Assembly (NCBI RefSeq): GCF_000427645.1
Contig: NZ_KE386571.1
Span: 3,058,895-3,122,894 of the forward strand
Source: Sphingomonas phyllosphaerae FA2
GTDB taxonomy: Bacteria > Pseudomonadota > Alphaproteobacteria > Sphingomonadales > Sphingomonadaceae
Direction of reading: 5' to 3'
Length of the DNA stretch: 64,000 nt
The notes below the pieces were generated by a model. It ran no database searches. It worked only from the letters and a program-made list of their open reading frames with translations, and was not told where the DNA came from. Of this stretch, positions 17,979-26,697 are shown in pieces. Both the position numbers and the translations under genes were made by a program. Every line of letters begins with the position of its first letter. Positions within the stretch are counted from its first letter, which is position 1.

Positions 17979-18302
17979 ATGCGTTTGCCGACGCATCTCG
18001 TGATCGGGGCGCTGCTCCGCCGCGTCAACGATTCGGGCGGGCTGGCGGTGGTGCGCGCGCGCGGCGAAGCGCAGGGCGGCGCGGTGCTGATTCTGATCGC
18101 CGAGGGACGCGGGCTGCACGCGGTGGAGCGGATGCGCGGACTCGACGATCGCGATATGTTGGTTCCCGCTGGCCCGTCGGGCGCCGATTCCGCGGGGATC
18201 GAGGAATATTGGCGGAATCGGCGTCGCGGCGATCCCGATCTGTGGGTTGTCGAACTGGACGTCCCGCACGCCGAACGGTTCGTCGCTGAAACGATCCTGT
18301 AG
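17979..18302 (+). CDS. DUF1491 family protein
   Basis: 107-residue cytoplasmic protein. It matches the small alphaproteobacterial DUF1491 family (LVIGALLRRVNDSGGLAVVRARG near the start; DPDLWVVELD near the end). Function is unknown. It starts 2 bp after the thioesterase stop, so it ends a tight hpf-ptsN-thioesterase-DUF1491 run. Confidence 0.8.
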   Translation: MRLPTHLVIGALLRRVNDSGGLAVVRARGEAQGGAVLILIAEGRGLHAVERMRGLDDRDMLVPAGPSGADSAGIEEYWRNRRRGDPDLWVVELDVPHAERFVAETIL

Positions 18303-18336
18303 CATTGACCCTGTTAACCTGTTGGCCGTAGCCGAG

Positions 18337-18368
18337 CCGCATCGACAACGTGCGTTGTGCCGATGCGG
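18337..18368. terminator. Strong hairpin between DUF1491 and sleB
   Basis: CCGCATCGACAAC and GTTGTGCCGATGCGG pair as an 8 bp outer and 5 bp inner stem with a small bulge. No T-tract follows, so it could be a Rho-assisted end for the upstream operon or a structured leader for the cell-wall hydrolase gene. Confidence 0.45.
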
Positions 18369-18477
18369 GGTGCGATCCCGACGGTGACGCAGTCGGGGGG
18401 GACCCGGGCGATATCGAATCAGCTCACGCTGCTTCAGCGATCGTTTCCGCGCACCCACCGCACAAAAATGATGTGGA

Positions 18478-19110
18478 ATGCCGTTCAGCTCGCGCCTCGC
18501 GACTTTCGCGACGCTTACTCTTTCGGTCCTTGCTCTGGTAGCGCAGAGTGCTCCCGGACTGGCTGCTGAACTTCCGGCGGTCCCCGCCGCGTCTACTGCG
18601 ATTCAACTCGCTCTCCCCGCCCAGGTTCCCTCGATCGCCCCGGCCGAAGCGGCCGTCCAGGAAGCGACCGTCACCCCGGCGCAGGTCGAAGAGCAGATCG
18701 CCTATCCCACCCTCGCCGCGGCTGTTGCCGATCAGTCGATCCGCTCGGACGCCGACGAGGATTTGCGCTGCCTCGCCGGCGCGATCTATTTCGAGGCACG
18801 TGGCGAACCGCTCAGCGGCCAGCTTGCCGTCGCGGAGGTGATCCTCAACCGCACCCGCTCGCACCGCTTCGGCGGCAGCGCCTGTGACGTGGTGACGCAG
18901 AAGGGCCAGTTCTCCTTCGTGCGTGGTGGCCGGATGCCCGAGGCGCCGTCCAACGACGACTGGCGCACCGCGATGGCCGTTGCCAAGGTCGCGCTCAAGG
19001 ATGCGTGGGAGAGCGATGCCTCCAACGCCCTGTATTTCAACCATCGTCGCGCCGGCCATGCCAATGGCGTCCGCGTCGCCTCGATCGGCAACCACATCTT
19101 TTATCGCTGA
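18478..19110 (+). CDS. SleB-like cell-wall hydrolase
   Basis: 210 residues: signal peptide 1-30 (ending GLAAE), a low-complexity Ala/Pro linker to about 100, then a Hydrolase_2 domain with LAGAIYFEARGEPLSGQ (catalytic Glu), AVAEVILNR and the C-terminal SNALYFNH...NHIFYR. Such enzymes are lytic transglycosylases or amidases acting on peptidoglycan. The start follows GTGGA closely. It is monocistronic. Confidence 0.88.
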   Translation: MPFSSRLATFATLTLSVLALVAQSAPGLAAELPAVPAASTAIQLALPAQVPSIAPAEAAVQEATVTPAQVEEQIAYPTLAAAVADQSIRSDADEDLRCLAGAIYFEARGEPLSGQLAVAEVILNRTRSHRFGGSACDVVTQKGQFSFVRGGRMPEAPSNDDWRTAMAVAKVALKDAWESDASNALYFNHRRAGHANGVRVASIGNHIFYR

Positions 19111-19174
19111 TCGCGGTCGAATGGCACGAACGAGGGCGTGGCTTTCGTTCGCGTGATGTTCTATCCGGGTGGCC

Positions 19175-19666
19175 ATGCTGACGCCTCCCGCAACCTGCCA
19201 TCGGGAAGAAACCGCGGCGCTGTGCGCGCTGGATGTCGCGCGCGGCGTGACTCGGATGTTCCTGCGGCATGACCTCACCGCCATCGCGGAAGTCCCGCTG
19301 GACGGCGGGCGTCGTGCCGACCTGATGGCGGTCGATCCACGCGGACAATTGGTGATCGTCGAGATCAAGGTGTCGCGCGCCGACCTGCTCGGCGATGGCA
19401 AGTGGCAGGATTATCTCGCGCATTGCGACCGCTTCTATTGGGCGGTCCCCGCCGGCTTCGATGCCTCGCCGATCGCGGGGGAGGCATTTCTGCCCGAACG
19501 GACCGGGCTGATCGTCGCCGATCGCTATGACGCGGCGATCGTGCGCGAGGCGCGCACCGATCCGCTCCCTGCCGCTACGCGGAAGCGCTGCACACTCGCC
19601 TTTGCGCGCCGGGCGGCGCGGCGCGTCATCGCGGCACACGATCCCGATGCAGTGACCGGTTTCTGA
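19175..19666 (+). CDS. mmcB: MmcB-family DNA repair protein
   Basis: 163 residues. It matches MmcB, a Caulobacter protein needed for mitomycin C survival. RRADLMAVDPRGQLVIVEIK (about 48-67) has the D...ExK pattern of PD-(D/E)XK nucleases, followed by WQDYLAHCDRFYWAVP. A GTG at 19169 would add two residues. It lies 60 bp after sleB, with a possible shared transcript. Confidence 0.85.
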   Translation: MLTPPATCHREETAALCALDVARGVTRMFLRHDLTAIAEVPLDGGRRADLMAVDPRGQLVIVEIKVSRADLLGDGKWQDYLAHCDRFYWAVPAGFDASPIAGEAFLPERTGLIVADRYDAAIVREARTDPLPAATRKRCTLAFARRAARRVIAAHDPDAVTGF

Positions 19667-19717
19667 CGGCCTGGATGGCGTCGTCGCCCCGTACGAGGTC
19701 CGGGGTGACGGATCGGA

Positions 19718-20329
19718 TCAGAATTTGGGGCCGGCGACCGGGCGCTGCGCCTTGGCGGGCGTCTCGTCTAGAATCTTGCCGATCACCGTCGCGCGCGGAT
19801 CGCGCTTCACATAGTCGCGCGCCGACATGCCGGCGACATTGTCGGGCTGGTCGGGATTGCCGCCCGCGGCCAGCACCGCGCGCACCAGCGCCAGGTCGCG
19901 GCGCTGCACCGCACGGATCAGCGGCGTCTCGCCGCCATTGTTGCCGAGGTTGGCGTTGGCCTTCGACGCGGCGAGGATCTGGATCAGGTCGGGCTGGTTC
20001 GCCTGCACCGCCAGCAGCATCGCGGTGTTGCCATCCCCGTCGCGCAGGTTCGGATCGGCGCCCTTCGCGAGCAGGTAGCGCAGATACGCCGCATCGCCGC
20101 GCTTGACGACGATATGGATCGCGCCCTCGCCATTGGTGATGTCGCGCGCGTTGATGATCGTCTGGCCGGGCTGGTCGAGCATCCCGATCACCGCATTGCC
20201 GTCACCTTTTCGCACCGCCTCCAGGAATTTGTAGCTTTGCGATTGCTGCTGAGCAGCGGCGGGCAGAGCGGTGGCGGCGACGGGCAGCGCGGCGAGCAGC
20301 GCGATGGTAAGGAGCGGGCGGCGAAGCAT
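19718..20329 (-). CDS. Exported ankyrin-repeat protein
   Basis: 203 residues with a signal peptide (1-26, ending LPAAAQ) and about four ankyrin repeats between residues 50 and 180 (for example GADPNLRDGDGNTAMLLAV and GGETPLIRAV). A periplasmic scaffolding role is likely; the partner is unknown. It is a lone minus-strand gene between mmcB and the divergent SCO gene. Confidence 0.85.
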   Translation of the reverse strand: MLRRPLLTIALLAALPVAATALPAAAQQQSQSYKFLEAVRKGDGNAVIGMLDQPGQTIINARDITNGEGAIHIVVKRGDAAYLRYLLAKGADPNLRDGDGNTAMLLAVQANQPDLIQILAASKANANLGNNGGETPLIRAVQRRDLALVRAVLAAGGNPDQPDNVAGMSARDYVKRDPRATVIGKILDETPAKAQRPVAGPKF

Positions 20330-20395
20330 CGGGTCAGTTCTCGCGAGGGCTGAGGGTTGCGTCGTCGCCTATAACCCATCACATCTGGCATCACC

Positions 20396-20983
20396 ATGAA
20401 CATGCGCCGTTTCGCCGCCACGCTCGCGCTGCTGCTCGCCGGGCCCCTTTCGGGCTGTGGCAGGGAGCCTGCTGGCCAGCCGCCGCTTGCCGGCGCGCGG
20501 ATCGGTGGTGCCTTTTCGCTGACCGATCAGGACGGTCGCACGGTGACGGATCGCGATTTTGCGGGGCGCTACCGGATCGTTTATTTCGGTTACACCTTCT
20601 GCCCCGACGTCTGCCCCACCGATGTGCAGAACATCGCCGCGGCGCTCAAGACCATCGAGCGCGACAACCCGGCGCTGGGCAAGCGGATCGCCCCGATCTT
20701 CATCACCGTCGATCCGGCGCGCGACACCCCGGCCGCGCTCAAGCGCTTCGTCACCGCTTTCCACCCGCGGCTCGTCGGGCTGACCGGCACGCCCGCGCAG
20801 ATCGCGAAGGTGGCCAAGGAATATGGCATCTATTTCGCGCGCGGCGCCGGCACCGCCGACGGCTATCTGATGGACCATAGCCGCCAGATCTATCTGTTCG
20901 ATCCCGACGGCAAGCCATTGGCGCTGCTGCCCGAGGGACCACCGGCGGCGATCGTCGCGGAGGTGAAGAAATGGGCGCGCTGA
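20396..20983 (+). CDS. SCO1/SenC family copper-metallochaperone lipoprotein
   Basis: 195-residue thioredoxin-fold protein that delivers copper to the CuA site of cytochrome oxidase or controls its thiols. Lipobox-like LSGC at about residue 20; the copper CxxxC is FCPDVCP (about 68-74) with the distal His in YLMDHSRQ. The start has two ATGs (20396, 20402). The last 13 bp overlap ycgN. Confidence 0.9.
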   Translation: MNMRRFAATLALLLAGPLSGCGREPAGQPPLAGARIGGAFSLTDQDGRTVTDRDFAGRYRIVYFGYTFCPDVCPTDVQNIAAALKTIERDNPALGKRIAPIFITVDPARDTPAALKRFVTAFHPRLVGLTGTPAQIAKVAKEYGIYFARGAGTADGYLMDHSRQIYLFDPDGKPLALLPEGPPAAIVAEVKKWAR

Positions 20984-21414
20984 CCGGTCGCTTCTGGGAG
21001 ACCACGCCACTCGACAAGCTCGATCGCGCGCAGTGGGAAGCGCTGTGCGACGGGTGCGGCAAATGTTGCCTGCACAAGCTGGAGGATGAGGAAACCGGCG
21101 AGCTAGTGCCGACCAACGTCGCATGCCGGCTGCTCGACCGGCGTAGCGGACAATGTTCGAACTATCGTCATCGCCGCGCCTATGTCAGCGAGTGCGTCCG
21201 CCTGACGATGGGCAACGTCCATGCGATAGACTGGCTGCCGTCCACCTGCGCCTATCGGCTGCGGGCGGCGGGCGAGCAATTGCCCGATTGGCATTATCTC
21301 GTTTCGGGCGATCGCGAGGCGGTGCACCGCGCCGGCCAGTCGGTGCGCGGCTGGACGGTCAGCGAGGACGATGCCGGCGAGCTGGAACTGCATATCGTCG
21401 ACCGCGAGCTGTGA
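20971..21414 (+). CDS. YcgN family cysteine-cluster protein (UPF0260)
   Basis: 147 residues. The CDGCGKCCLHK cluster (about 26-36) plus later Cys (CRLLD, CSNYR, CVRL, TCAYR) define the YcgN/UPF0260 family, likely binding iron-sulfur or zinc. Function is unknown. It overlaps the SCO gene at its start and ends GTGA into the protease gene: a three-gene translationally coupled operon. Confidence 0.88.
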   Translation: MGALTGRFWETTPLDKLDRAQWEALCDGCGKCCLHKLEDEETGELVPTNVACRLLDRRSGQCSNYRHRRAYVSECVRLTMGNVHAIDWLPSTCAYRLRAAGEQLPDWHYLVSGDREAVHRAGQSVRGWTVSEDDAGELELHIVDREL

Positions 21415-22088
21415 CCGAGGAGATTGCGGTGGTGCGCAACCCGCGCGCGCGCCGCACGCGATTGTCGTTCGATCCGGTCACCGGGCAGGCGCGGCTGACG
21501 CTGCCGCCGCGCGCATCGCTGGCCAAGGCCCTGGCCTGGGCACGTGCGCAGGAAGGATGGATCGCGCATCAGCGCGATCGGCTCCCGGAGGCCCGGCCGT
21601 TCGTGCCGGGCGCGACGATCCCCGTCGATGGTCACCTGCTGACGATCGAATGGCGCGCGGCGGCGCTTCGCACGCCGGCGATCGATGGTGATCGGCTGGT
21701 GCTCGGCGGTCCGGTCGAGAGCGTACCGCGCCGCATCGAGCTGTGGCTCCGCCGCCGCGCGCTGGCGTTGCTGGAGCAGGATACCGCCTTCTACGCCGCG
21801 CGTGCCGGCGTGACGGTCGGCGGGGTGACGATCGGCGACGCGCGCGGGCGTTGGGGCAGCTGCGCGCATCACGGTGCGATCCGTTATAGCTGGCGGCTGG
21901 TGCTCGCCCCACCGGAGGTACGACGCGCCACCGCCGCGCACGAGGTCGCGCACCGCGTTCACATGAATCACGCGCCAGCGTTCCACGCTTTGGTCGCCGA
22001 GTTGTACGGGCGCGATCCGGTAACCGAGCGCGCGTGGTTACGCGCGAACGGGGCGGCGCTTCATTGGTTCGGGCGTTCGCCCGACTGA
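21411..22088 (+). CDS. YgjP-like zinc metalloprotease (M48-type fold)
   Basis: 225 residues. HEVAHRVHMNHAPAFHAL (about 181-198) gives HExxH plus a distal His and Glu in ELYG, the zinc site of the YgjP/SprT-like family; RWGSC (about 146) is another family motif. GTG 21411 overlaps the upstream stop (GTGA). The 3' end overlaps the convergent PBP1A gene by 28 bp. Confidence 0.88.
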   Translation: MTEEIAVVRNPRARRTRLSFDPVTGQARLTLPPRASLAKALAWARAQEGWIAHQRDRLPEARPFVPGATIPVDGHLLTIEWRAAALRTPAIDGDRLVLGGPVESVPRRIELWLRRRALALLEQDTAFYAARAGVTVGGVTIGDARGRWGSCAHHGAIRYSWRLVLAPPEVRRATAAHEVAHRVHMNHAPAFHALVAELYGRDPVTERAWLRANGAALHWFGRSPD

Positions 22089-24238
22089 GCCGGGATGGTC
22101 GGGCGCGCCGGCGGCGCACCGCGCGCGGGCGGCGGCGTACGAACCGCATCGCGCCGCGGCTGCCCGGTTACGCGATCGAGCCATTCCTGATCCAGCCGCT
22201 CGTCGGGGCGCGGCTGCTGCGCCGGACGCGGCTGTTGCTGCTGCGGCTCATCACCCTGCGGCGGCAGCGGCTGCACCACCGGCCGTTCGGGGCCGAACAC
22301 CGTCCCCTGCTCCGGCGCGGGAACGGCGTCGGGGCCATAGCCCGCATCCTCGCCATAGGTCGCGTTGTCGGGCGAACCATAATAACTCTCGGCATCGGGC
22401 TCGAGCTGCGCCTCGGGCAGCGTCACCGCGGTTTCGAACTGCTCGATCGGGCGCTTGGCGACCGCCTTGACCATGAACTCGCGGAACGCGCGCGCCGGCG
22501 CGGTGCCGCCGTGCAACCCGGCGATCGGGCGCGCATCGTCACGCCCCATCCACACCCCGGTGGTCAGCCCCGACGAGAAGCCGAGGAACCAGCCGTCCTT
22601 GCTGCTGGTGGTCGTGCCGGTCTTGCCCGCCACTGGCCGCCCGATCTGCGCCGCGCGCCCGGTGCCGGTGTTGACCGCGGTCTGCAGCAGGTCGGTCATC
22701 TCGGCCGCGACGTTCGGCGCGACGAGCACCTGGCTGCGGTCGACCTCGTGGCGATAGATTTCCTCGCCATCGGCGGTGACGCGCGTGATCCCGAACGGCG
22801 TAATCGCCACGCCCTTGTTGCCGACGCTGGCGAAGGCACGCGTCATGTCGATCAGCCGTACGTCGGAGGTGCCGAGCACCATCGACGGATGCGTGTTGAC
22901 CGGCGTGCTGATCCCGAAGCGCCGCGCCATGTCGGCAACGGTCTGGAACCCGACCGCCTGCCCCAGCTTCGCGGCGATGGTGTTGAGCGAATAGGCGAAC
23001 GCGGTGCGCAGCGTGACGCTGCCCGAAAAGCGTCGCGAATCGTTGCGCGGGCTCCAGCCGTCGATCGTGACCGGTTCGTCGACCTCGCGGTCCTCTGGCG
23101 TCCGGCCCGCTTCCAGTGCGGCCAGATAGACGAACAGCTTGAACGACGAGCCCGGCTGCCGCTGCGCCTGGGTCGCGCGGTTATAGATCGAGCTGACGTA
23201 ATCGGTCCCGCCGACCATCGCGCGCACCGAGCCGTCGCGATCGATCGACACCAGCGCCCCCTGAGCACCCTTCGGCACATTGGCGCGTACCGCCGCATCG
23301 GCGTCGCGTTGCATCGCCGGGTCGAGCGTCGTCCAGACCTCCAGCGGCTTTTCGGTTTCGTCGATCAGCAGGTCGAGCTGTGGCAACGCCCAGTCGGTGA
23401 AATACCGGACGCTGTTCTGGCGCGGCGCGGGGGCGAGTTTCACCCCGACATCGTTCGCCTCACGCGCCTGATCGACCGAGATGAAGCCGTTGCGCACCAT
23501 CTGCTGGATCACGACCCCGGCGCGCCCGACCGCGGCCTGCGCATCGGCGGTCGGGGAGTAATTCGACGGCGCCTTGACCAGCCCGGCGATCACCGCCGCT
23601 TCGGGCAGGCTCAGATGGTCCGCGCCATGACCGAAGAACTTGCGGCTCGCCGCGTCGATCCCGTACGCGCCGCCACCGTAATAGACCTTGTTGAGATACA
23701 GCTCGAGGATCTGCTCTTTCGAGAACTTCCGCTCCAGCGCAAGCGCAAGGATGCCCTCGCGGAACTTGCGCCCGAACTTCTTTTGATTGTTCAGGAAGAT
23801 GTTGCGTGCAAGCTGCTGCGTGATCGTCGACGCGCCCTGCACCCGCCGCCCGCGTTCGTAATTGACGTATAGCGAGCGCGCGATCCCGACCGGATCGACC
23901 CCGACATGGCTGTCGAAGCGCCGGTCCTCGACCGCGATCGTCGCCTCGCGCATCACCGCGGGAATGCGATCATAGGTCAACCACTCGCCATAGCTCGGCC
24001 CGAGCGACACCAGCACCGACCCGTCGGCGGCATGGACGCGGATCATCTGCCCGTTTGGCGACGATTTGAGCGATTCAAAGCTGGGGAGCTGCGACCGCGC
24101 GATATAGACTGCGGTGAGCAATGCGGCGAACGCGAGCACGACCGCGCCAAGCACGAGTTTGACGGCAAGTCCTAACCGACGCCGCCACGGCGAGCGGGTC
24201 TTGGACGGAACGGAGCGGGAGGTGCGGGCGCGGGCCAT
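22061..24238 (-). CDS. Penicillin-binding protein 1A, bifunctional transglycosylase/transpeptidase
   Basis: 725 residues. A cytoplasmic basic tail and one membrane helix (about 22-45), then a GT51 transglycosylase domain (EDRRFDSHVGVD with catalytic Glu; TITQQLARNIF), then a transpeptidase with SSFK (acyl-Ser), YSLNT and KTGTT. The Pro/Gln-rich C-tail (after about 610) is low complexity. It polymerises and cross-links peptidoglycan in the periplasm. ATG 24238 is preferred; a TTG at 24280 adds 14 residues. Confidence 0.95.
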   Translation of the reverse strand: MARARTSRSVPSKTRSPWRRRLGLAVKLVLGAVVLAFAALLTAVYIARSQLPSFESLKSSPNGQMIRVHAADGSVLVSLGPSYGEWLTYDRIPAVMREATIAVEDRRFDSHVGVDPVGIARSLYVNYERGRRVQGASTITQQLARNIFLNNQKKFGRKFREGILALALERKFSKEQILELYLNKVYYGGGAYGIDAASRKFFGHGADHLSLPEAAVIAGLVKAPSNYSPTADAQAAVGRAGVVIQQMVRNGFISVDQAREANDVGVKLAPAPRQNSVRYFTDWALPQLDLLIDETEKPLEVWTTLDPAMQRDADAAVRANVPKGAQGALVSIDRDGSVRAMVGGTDYVSSIYNRATQAQRQPGSSFKLFVYLAALEAGRTPEDREVDEPVTIDGWSPRNDSRRFSGSVTLRTAFAYSLNTIAAKLGQAVGFQTVADMARRFGISTPVNTHPSMVLGTSDVRLIDMTRAFASVGNKGVAITPFGITRVTADGEEIYRHEVDRSQVLVAPNVAAEMTDLLQTAVNTGTGRAAQIGRPVAGKTGTTTSSKDGWFLGFSSGLTTGVWMGRDDARPIAGLHGGTAPARAFREFMVKAVAKRPIEQFETAVTLPEAQLEPDAESYYGSPDNATYGEDAGYGPDAVPAPEQGTVFGPERPVVQPLPPQGDEPQQQQPRPAQQPRPDERLDQEWLDRVTGQPRRDAVRTPPPARGAPPARPTIPAQSGERPNQ

Positions 24239-24347
24239 GTCAGCCCCGTGGCGGATAGCGGCTTGAGCGATGGTGAACAAGATGTTTGGCGGCGGATGAC
24301 CCGGCGCGCTTGCCCGCTGTCCCTACCGCCGGCTGCTATCTAAGGGA

Positions 24348-24695
24348 TCACACCGCCGGTGCGCAGTCCTGTGCGTCGCGCAACGCCTCCAGTTCGGCAA
24401 GGCGCACGGGATCGTCAGCGGCGAGGGCTTCCTCTAAATAGAAGCCGTCCGGAATGCTGCGTACCAACTCCTGTGCCTCAACGTCATATTCCTCGGCGAT
24501 CAAAGGAAATGCGTCCACAAGGTGACGAAGAAAGCCCTTCTCCAGATTTCCCATTTCTGCGGCCAAATACTCGAGTAATTTCGCGGCATCATCCGGGTTT
24601 ACGCTATCTTCATCAGCTGTTTCCAGGAAACAAACGTAATTCGCGATGATTCCCGCAACTTGTCTGGCAATAAGCCTTTCACGATCGACGTTCAT
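24348..24695 (-). CDS. Unrecognised 115-residue acidic protein
   Basis: Small soluble protein, mostly helical and strongly acidic (many Asp/Glu, e.g. FLETADEDSVNPDDAAK), without signal or membrane segment. No family recognised. Base composition differs from the neighbours: 56 of 120 bases are G or C in 24541-24660. It lies between the PBP1A gene and a tRNA gene, a common place for acquired DNA. Size and acidity recall contact-toxin immunity proteins, but no toxin gene is adjacent, so that is speculation. Confidence 0.6.
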   Translation of the reverse strand: MNVDRERLIARQVAGIIANYVCFLETADEDSVNPDDAAKLLEYLAAEMGNLEKGFLRHLVDAFPLIAEEYDVEAQELVRSIPDGFYLEEALAADDPVRLAELEALRDAQDCAPAV

Positions 24696-24939
24696 GATGC
24701 AACCATCCTGACTGTGTGTCGTGGCTACGACAATAAGCCTCGGCGATCGAAGTTGTGCTGATCCACTGACCCACCATGAGCGCCCACGTCCGCGTCGAAA
24801 AAACGACGCGGTTGGAAGTGAGTCCTATCGCCGGAGGTAGCAAGCCGCGAACCTGCATGCGTAGAGGGCAGGCACAAGCCGCCGCATAATGAGACCGGAT
24901 GGCCGTCACCGCCGCGATCGTTCGCATTTTTCAAAAAAC

Positions 24940-25026
24940 TGGTGCGGTCGAGAAGACTCGAACTTCCACGTCCTTTCGGACACAACGACCTCAACGTTGC
25001 GCGTCTACCAATTCCGCCACGACCGC
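24940..25026 (-). tRNA. tRNA-Leu (anticodon GAG)
   Basis: 87 nt including encoded CCA. The acceptor stem GCGGTCG pairs with CGACCGC, the anticodon stem-loop reads CAACG-TTGAGGT-CGTTG, and the long variable arm (GTCCGAAAGGAC) is typical of leucine tRNAs. The T-loop contains TTCGAGT. 24696-24939 upstream on the plus side shows no supportable gene. Confidence 0.95.
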
Positions 25027-25118
25027 ACGTGTTGTCCACCGGGCAGACCCGGCGTCTGGTAGGCGAGCGCCCCTAGCAAAGCCGATCGGGGCTGGCAACG
25101 CCCTTTATCGCATTGATC

Positions 25119-25874
25119 TCAGCTTGCCTCGCCGACGAAGCTGAGATCGAGCCGCTTGGAGCTGGCCGGCACGTCCACCTGCGCCGAGTTGAAGTCAATC
25201 GCACCGCCGGGCAGCAACGTCCGCTGCTGCGGGGTGATCGTCCAGCTGAAGACGATGCGGTTCTGCGAATCGCGCAGATCGGCGCGGATGTCGGGCACGC
25301 GCTGCCGCGTCGAGGACGGGTTGGTGATCCGCCCGCTGACCGCGAACAGCTCGGATCCGTTCGCCATCTTGCGGCGCTCGATCGGGTTGTCGGCGATCCG
25401 CAATGGCAGTTCCTCGGGGCCGATCGACAGGCCGATCTGCTGCGCGAGCCCCGGCGCGGTCGTCCACAGGATCACCGCCACCGCCGCCAGCATCAGCAGC
25501 CCGGCGGCGATGCTTGCGATCGTGCGGATACGTCCGCTGCTCCGAACCGGCGCGCGGAACGGCGGACGGTGCGCAAAGGCGTCGTAGCGGGCCGGCTCCG
25601 GCGCCGGTTCATCGACGATCGGTGGCGCGGACTGGAGCGGAAGGCCGGGCGGGGGTGCTGCGACCTCCGCTACCGCCGGTTCGGGCGGGGGCGGCGGTGT
25701 GGGCGTGACCTCATCGGGTGGCGACGCCGGCTCTTCGGCCAGCGTGTCGTCATAGCTGACGTCCTGATACCAGCTATGCCCGCAATTGGCGCAGCGCACC
25801 GTGCGCCCCGGCGGGGCGATCGCGTCGTCCGGCACCAGATAGCGGGCGCGGCATTCTGGACAATCGAGGATCAT
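25119..25874 (-). CDS. MJ0042-type zinc-ribbon membrane protein with DUF3426-like C-terminus
   Basis: 251 residues. The N-terminal zinc ribbon has CPECRARY (5-12) and CANCGHSW (28-35). A Pro-rich linker (about 50-100) leads to one membrane helix (about 118-138) and a periplasmic beta domain with VSGRITNPSSTRQ, as in DUF3426 proteins. It is divergent from ftsE with 115 bp between starts; this neighbour pair is common in sphingomonads as I recall. Function is unknown. Confidence 0.8.
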   Translation of the reverse strand: MILDCPECRARYLVPDDAIAPPGRTVRCANCGHSWYQDVSYDDTLAEEPASPPDEVTPTPPPPPEPAVAEVAAPPPGLPLQSAPPIVDEPAPEPARYDAFAHRPPFRAPVRSSGRIRTIASIAAGLLMLAAVAVILWTTAPGLAQQIGLSIGPEELPLRIADNPIERRKMANGSELFAVSGRITNPSSTRQRVPDIRADLRDSQNRIVFSWTITPQQRTLLPGGAIDFNSAQVDVPASSKRLDLSFVGEAS

Positions 25875-25989
25875 AGGCGCGGCACCGGCAGGACGAACGA
25901 ACTGAATCTAAGCACGCGTGCGACCTGCAAGGCAAGCGTGAGTCGCGATGCTTGAAGCCGCCGGGCGTGGCGTGCAAAGGCTGTGGCCG

Positions 25990-26697
25990 ATGGCGGCGAT
26001 CGTGCAGTTCGAGAACGTGGGCCTTCGCTACGACCAGGGCGAAGAGGTGCTGCGCGATGTCAGCTTCTCGTTCGTGCCCGGCGCCTTCTATTTCCTCACT
26101 GGCGCCAGCGGGGCGGGCAAGACGTCGTTGTTGCGGCTGCTTCATCTGGCGCAGCGGCCCAGTCGCGGGGTGATCCGGCTGTTCGGCGCCGATGTCGTCA
26201 CGCTGCCGCGCGCGCGGATGCCGATGCTGCGGCGTCGAATCGGGATGGTCTATCAGGACTTCCGCTTGGTCCCGCATCTCTCGGTCACGGACAATATCGC
26301 GCTGCCGCTGCGCATCGCCGACACGCCCGAAGACGAGGTTCGAGAGGCGGTCGGCGAGATGCTGGCCTGGGTCGGCCTGACCCATCGCGCCGGGGCAAAG
26401 CCGGCGACGCTGTCGGGTGGCGAGCAGCAGCGCGTCGCGATCGCGCGTGCGGTGGTGGCGCGCCCGGACATCCTGCTCGCGGACGAACCGACCGGTAATG
26501 TGGACGATGCGATGGCGGATCGGTTGATCCAGCTCTTCGCCTCGCTCAACCAGCTCGGTACGACGGTGGTGGTCGCGACACACGACCTGAACCTGCTCCC
26601 GCGCGTTCCCACCGCTCAGATGATGCGGATCGCGGCGGGGCGGCTGAGCCAACCGGCCGGCGGCCTGCGTGCGCCTGCGCGGCGCGAGCGCGCATGA
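25990..26697 (+). CDS. ftsE: Cell-division ABC ATPase FtsE
   Basis: 235 residues. Walker [10 protein letters not shown] (about 38-46), Q-loop, signature LSGGEQQR and Walker B ILLADEP. With FtsX it controls peptidoglycan hydrolases at the septum. ATG 25990 is chosen as the family N-terminus; an upstream in-frame ATG at 25948 lacks support. It overlaps ftsX by 4 bp. Confidence 0.94.
   Translation: MAAIVQFENVGLRYDQGEEVLRDVSFSFVPGAFYFLTGASGAGKTSLLRLLHLAQRPSRGVIRLFGADVVTLPRARMPMLRRRIGMVYQDFRLVPHLSVTDNIALPLRIADTPEDEVREAVGEMLAWVGLTHRAGAKPATLSGGEQQRVAIARAVVARPDILLADEPTGNVDDAMADRLIQLFASLNQLGTTVVVATHDLNLLPRVPTAQMMRIAAGRLSQPAGGLRAPARRERA

Noticed and set aside
22034-23872. 612-residue plus-strand frame opposite PBP1A
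   Set aside because: Shadow frame; PBP1A carries both catalytic domains on the minus strand.
24940-25026. tRNA-Leu as an integration site
   Set aside because: No duplicate of the tRNA 3' end and no integrase gene seen in the window.
24679-25039. Small frames between the low-GC gene and tRNA-Leu
   Set aside because: They run into or through the tRNA, lack ribosome sites and show no protein-like pattern.
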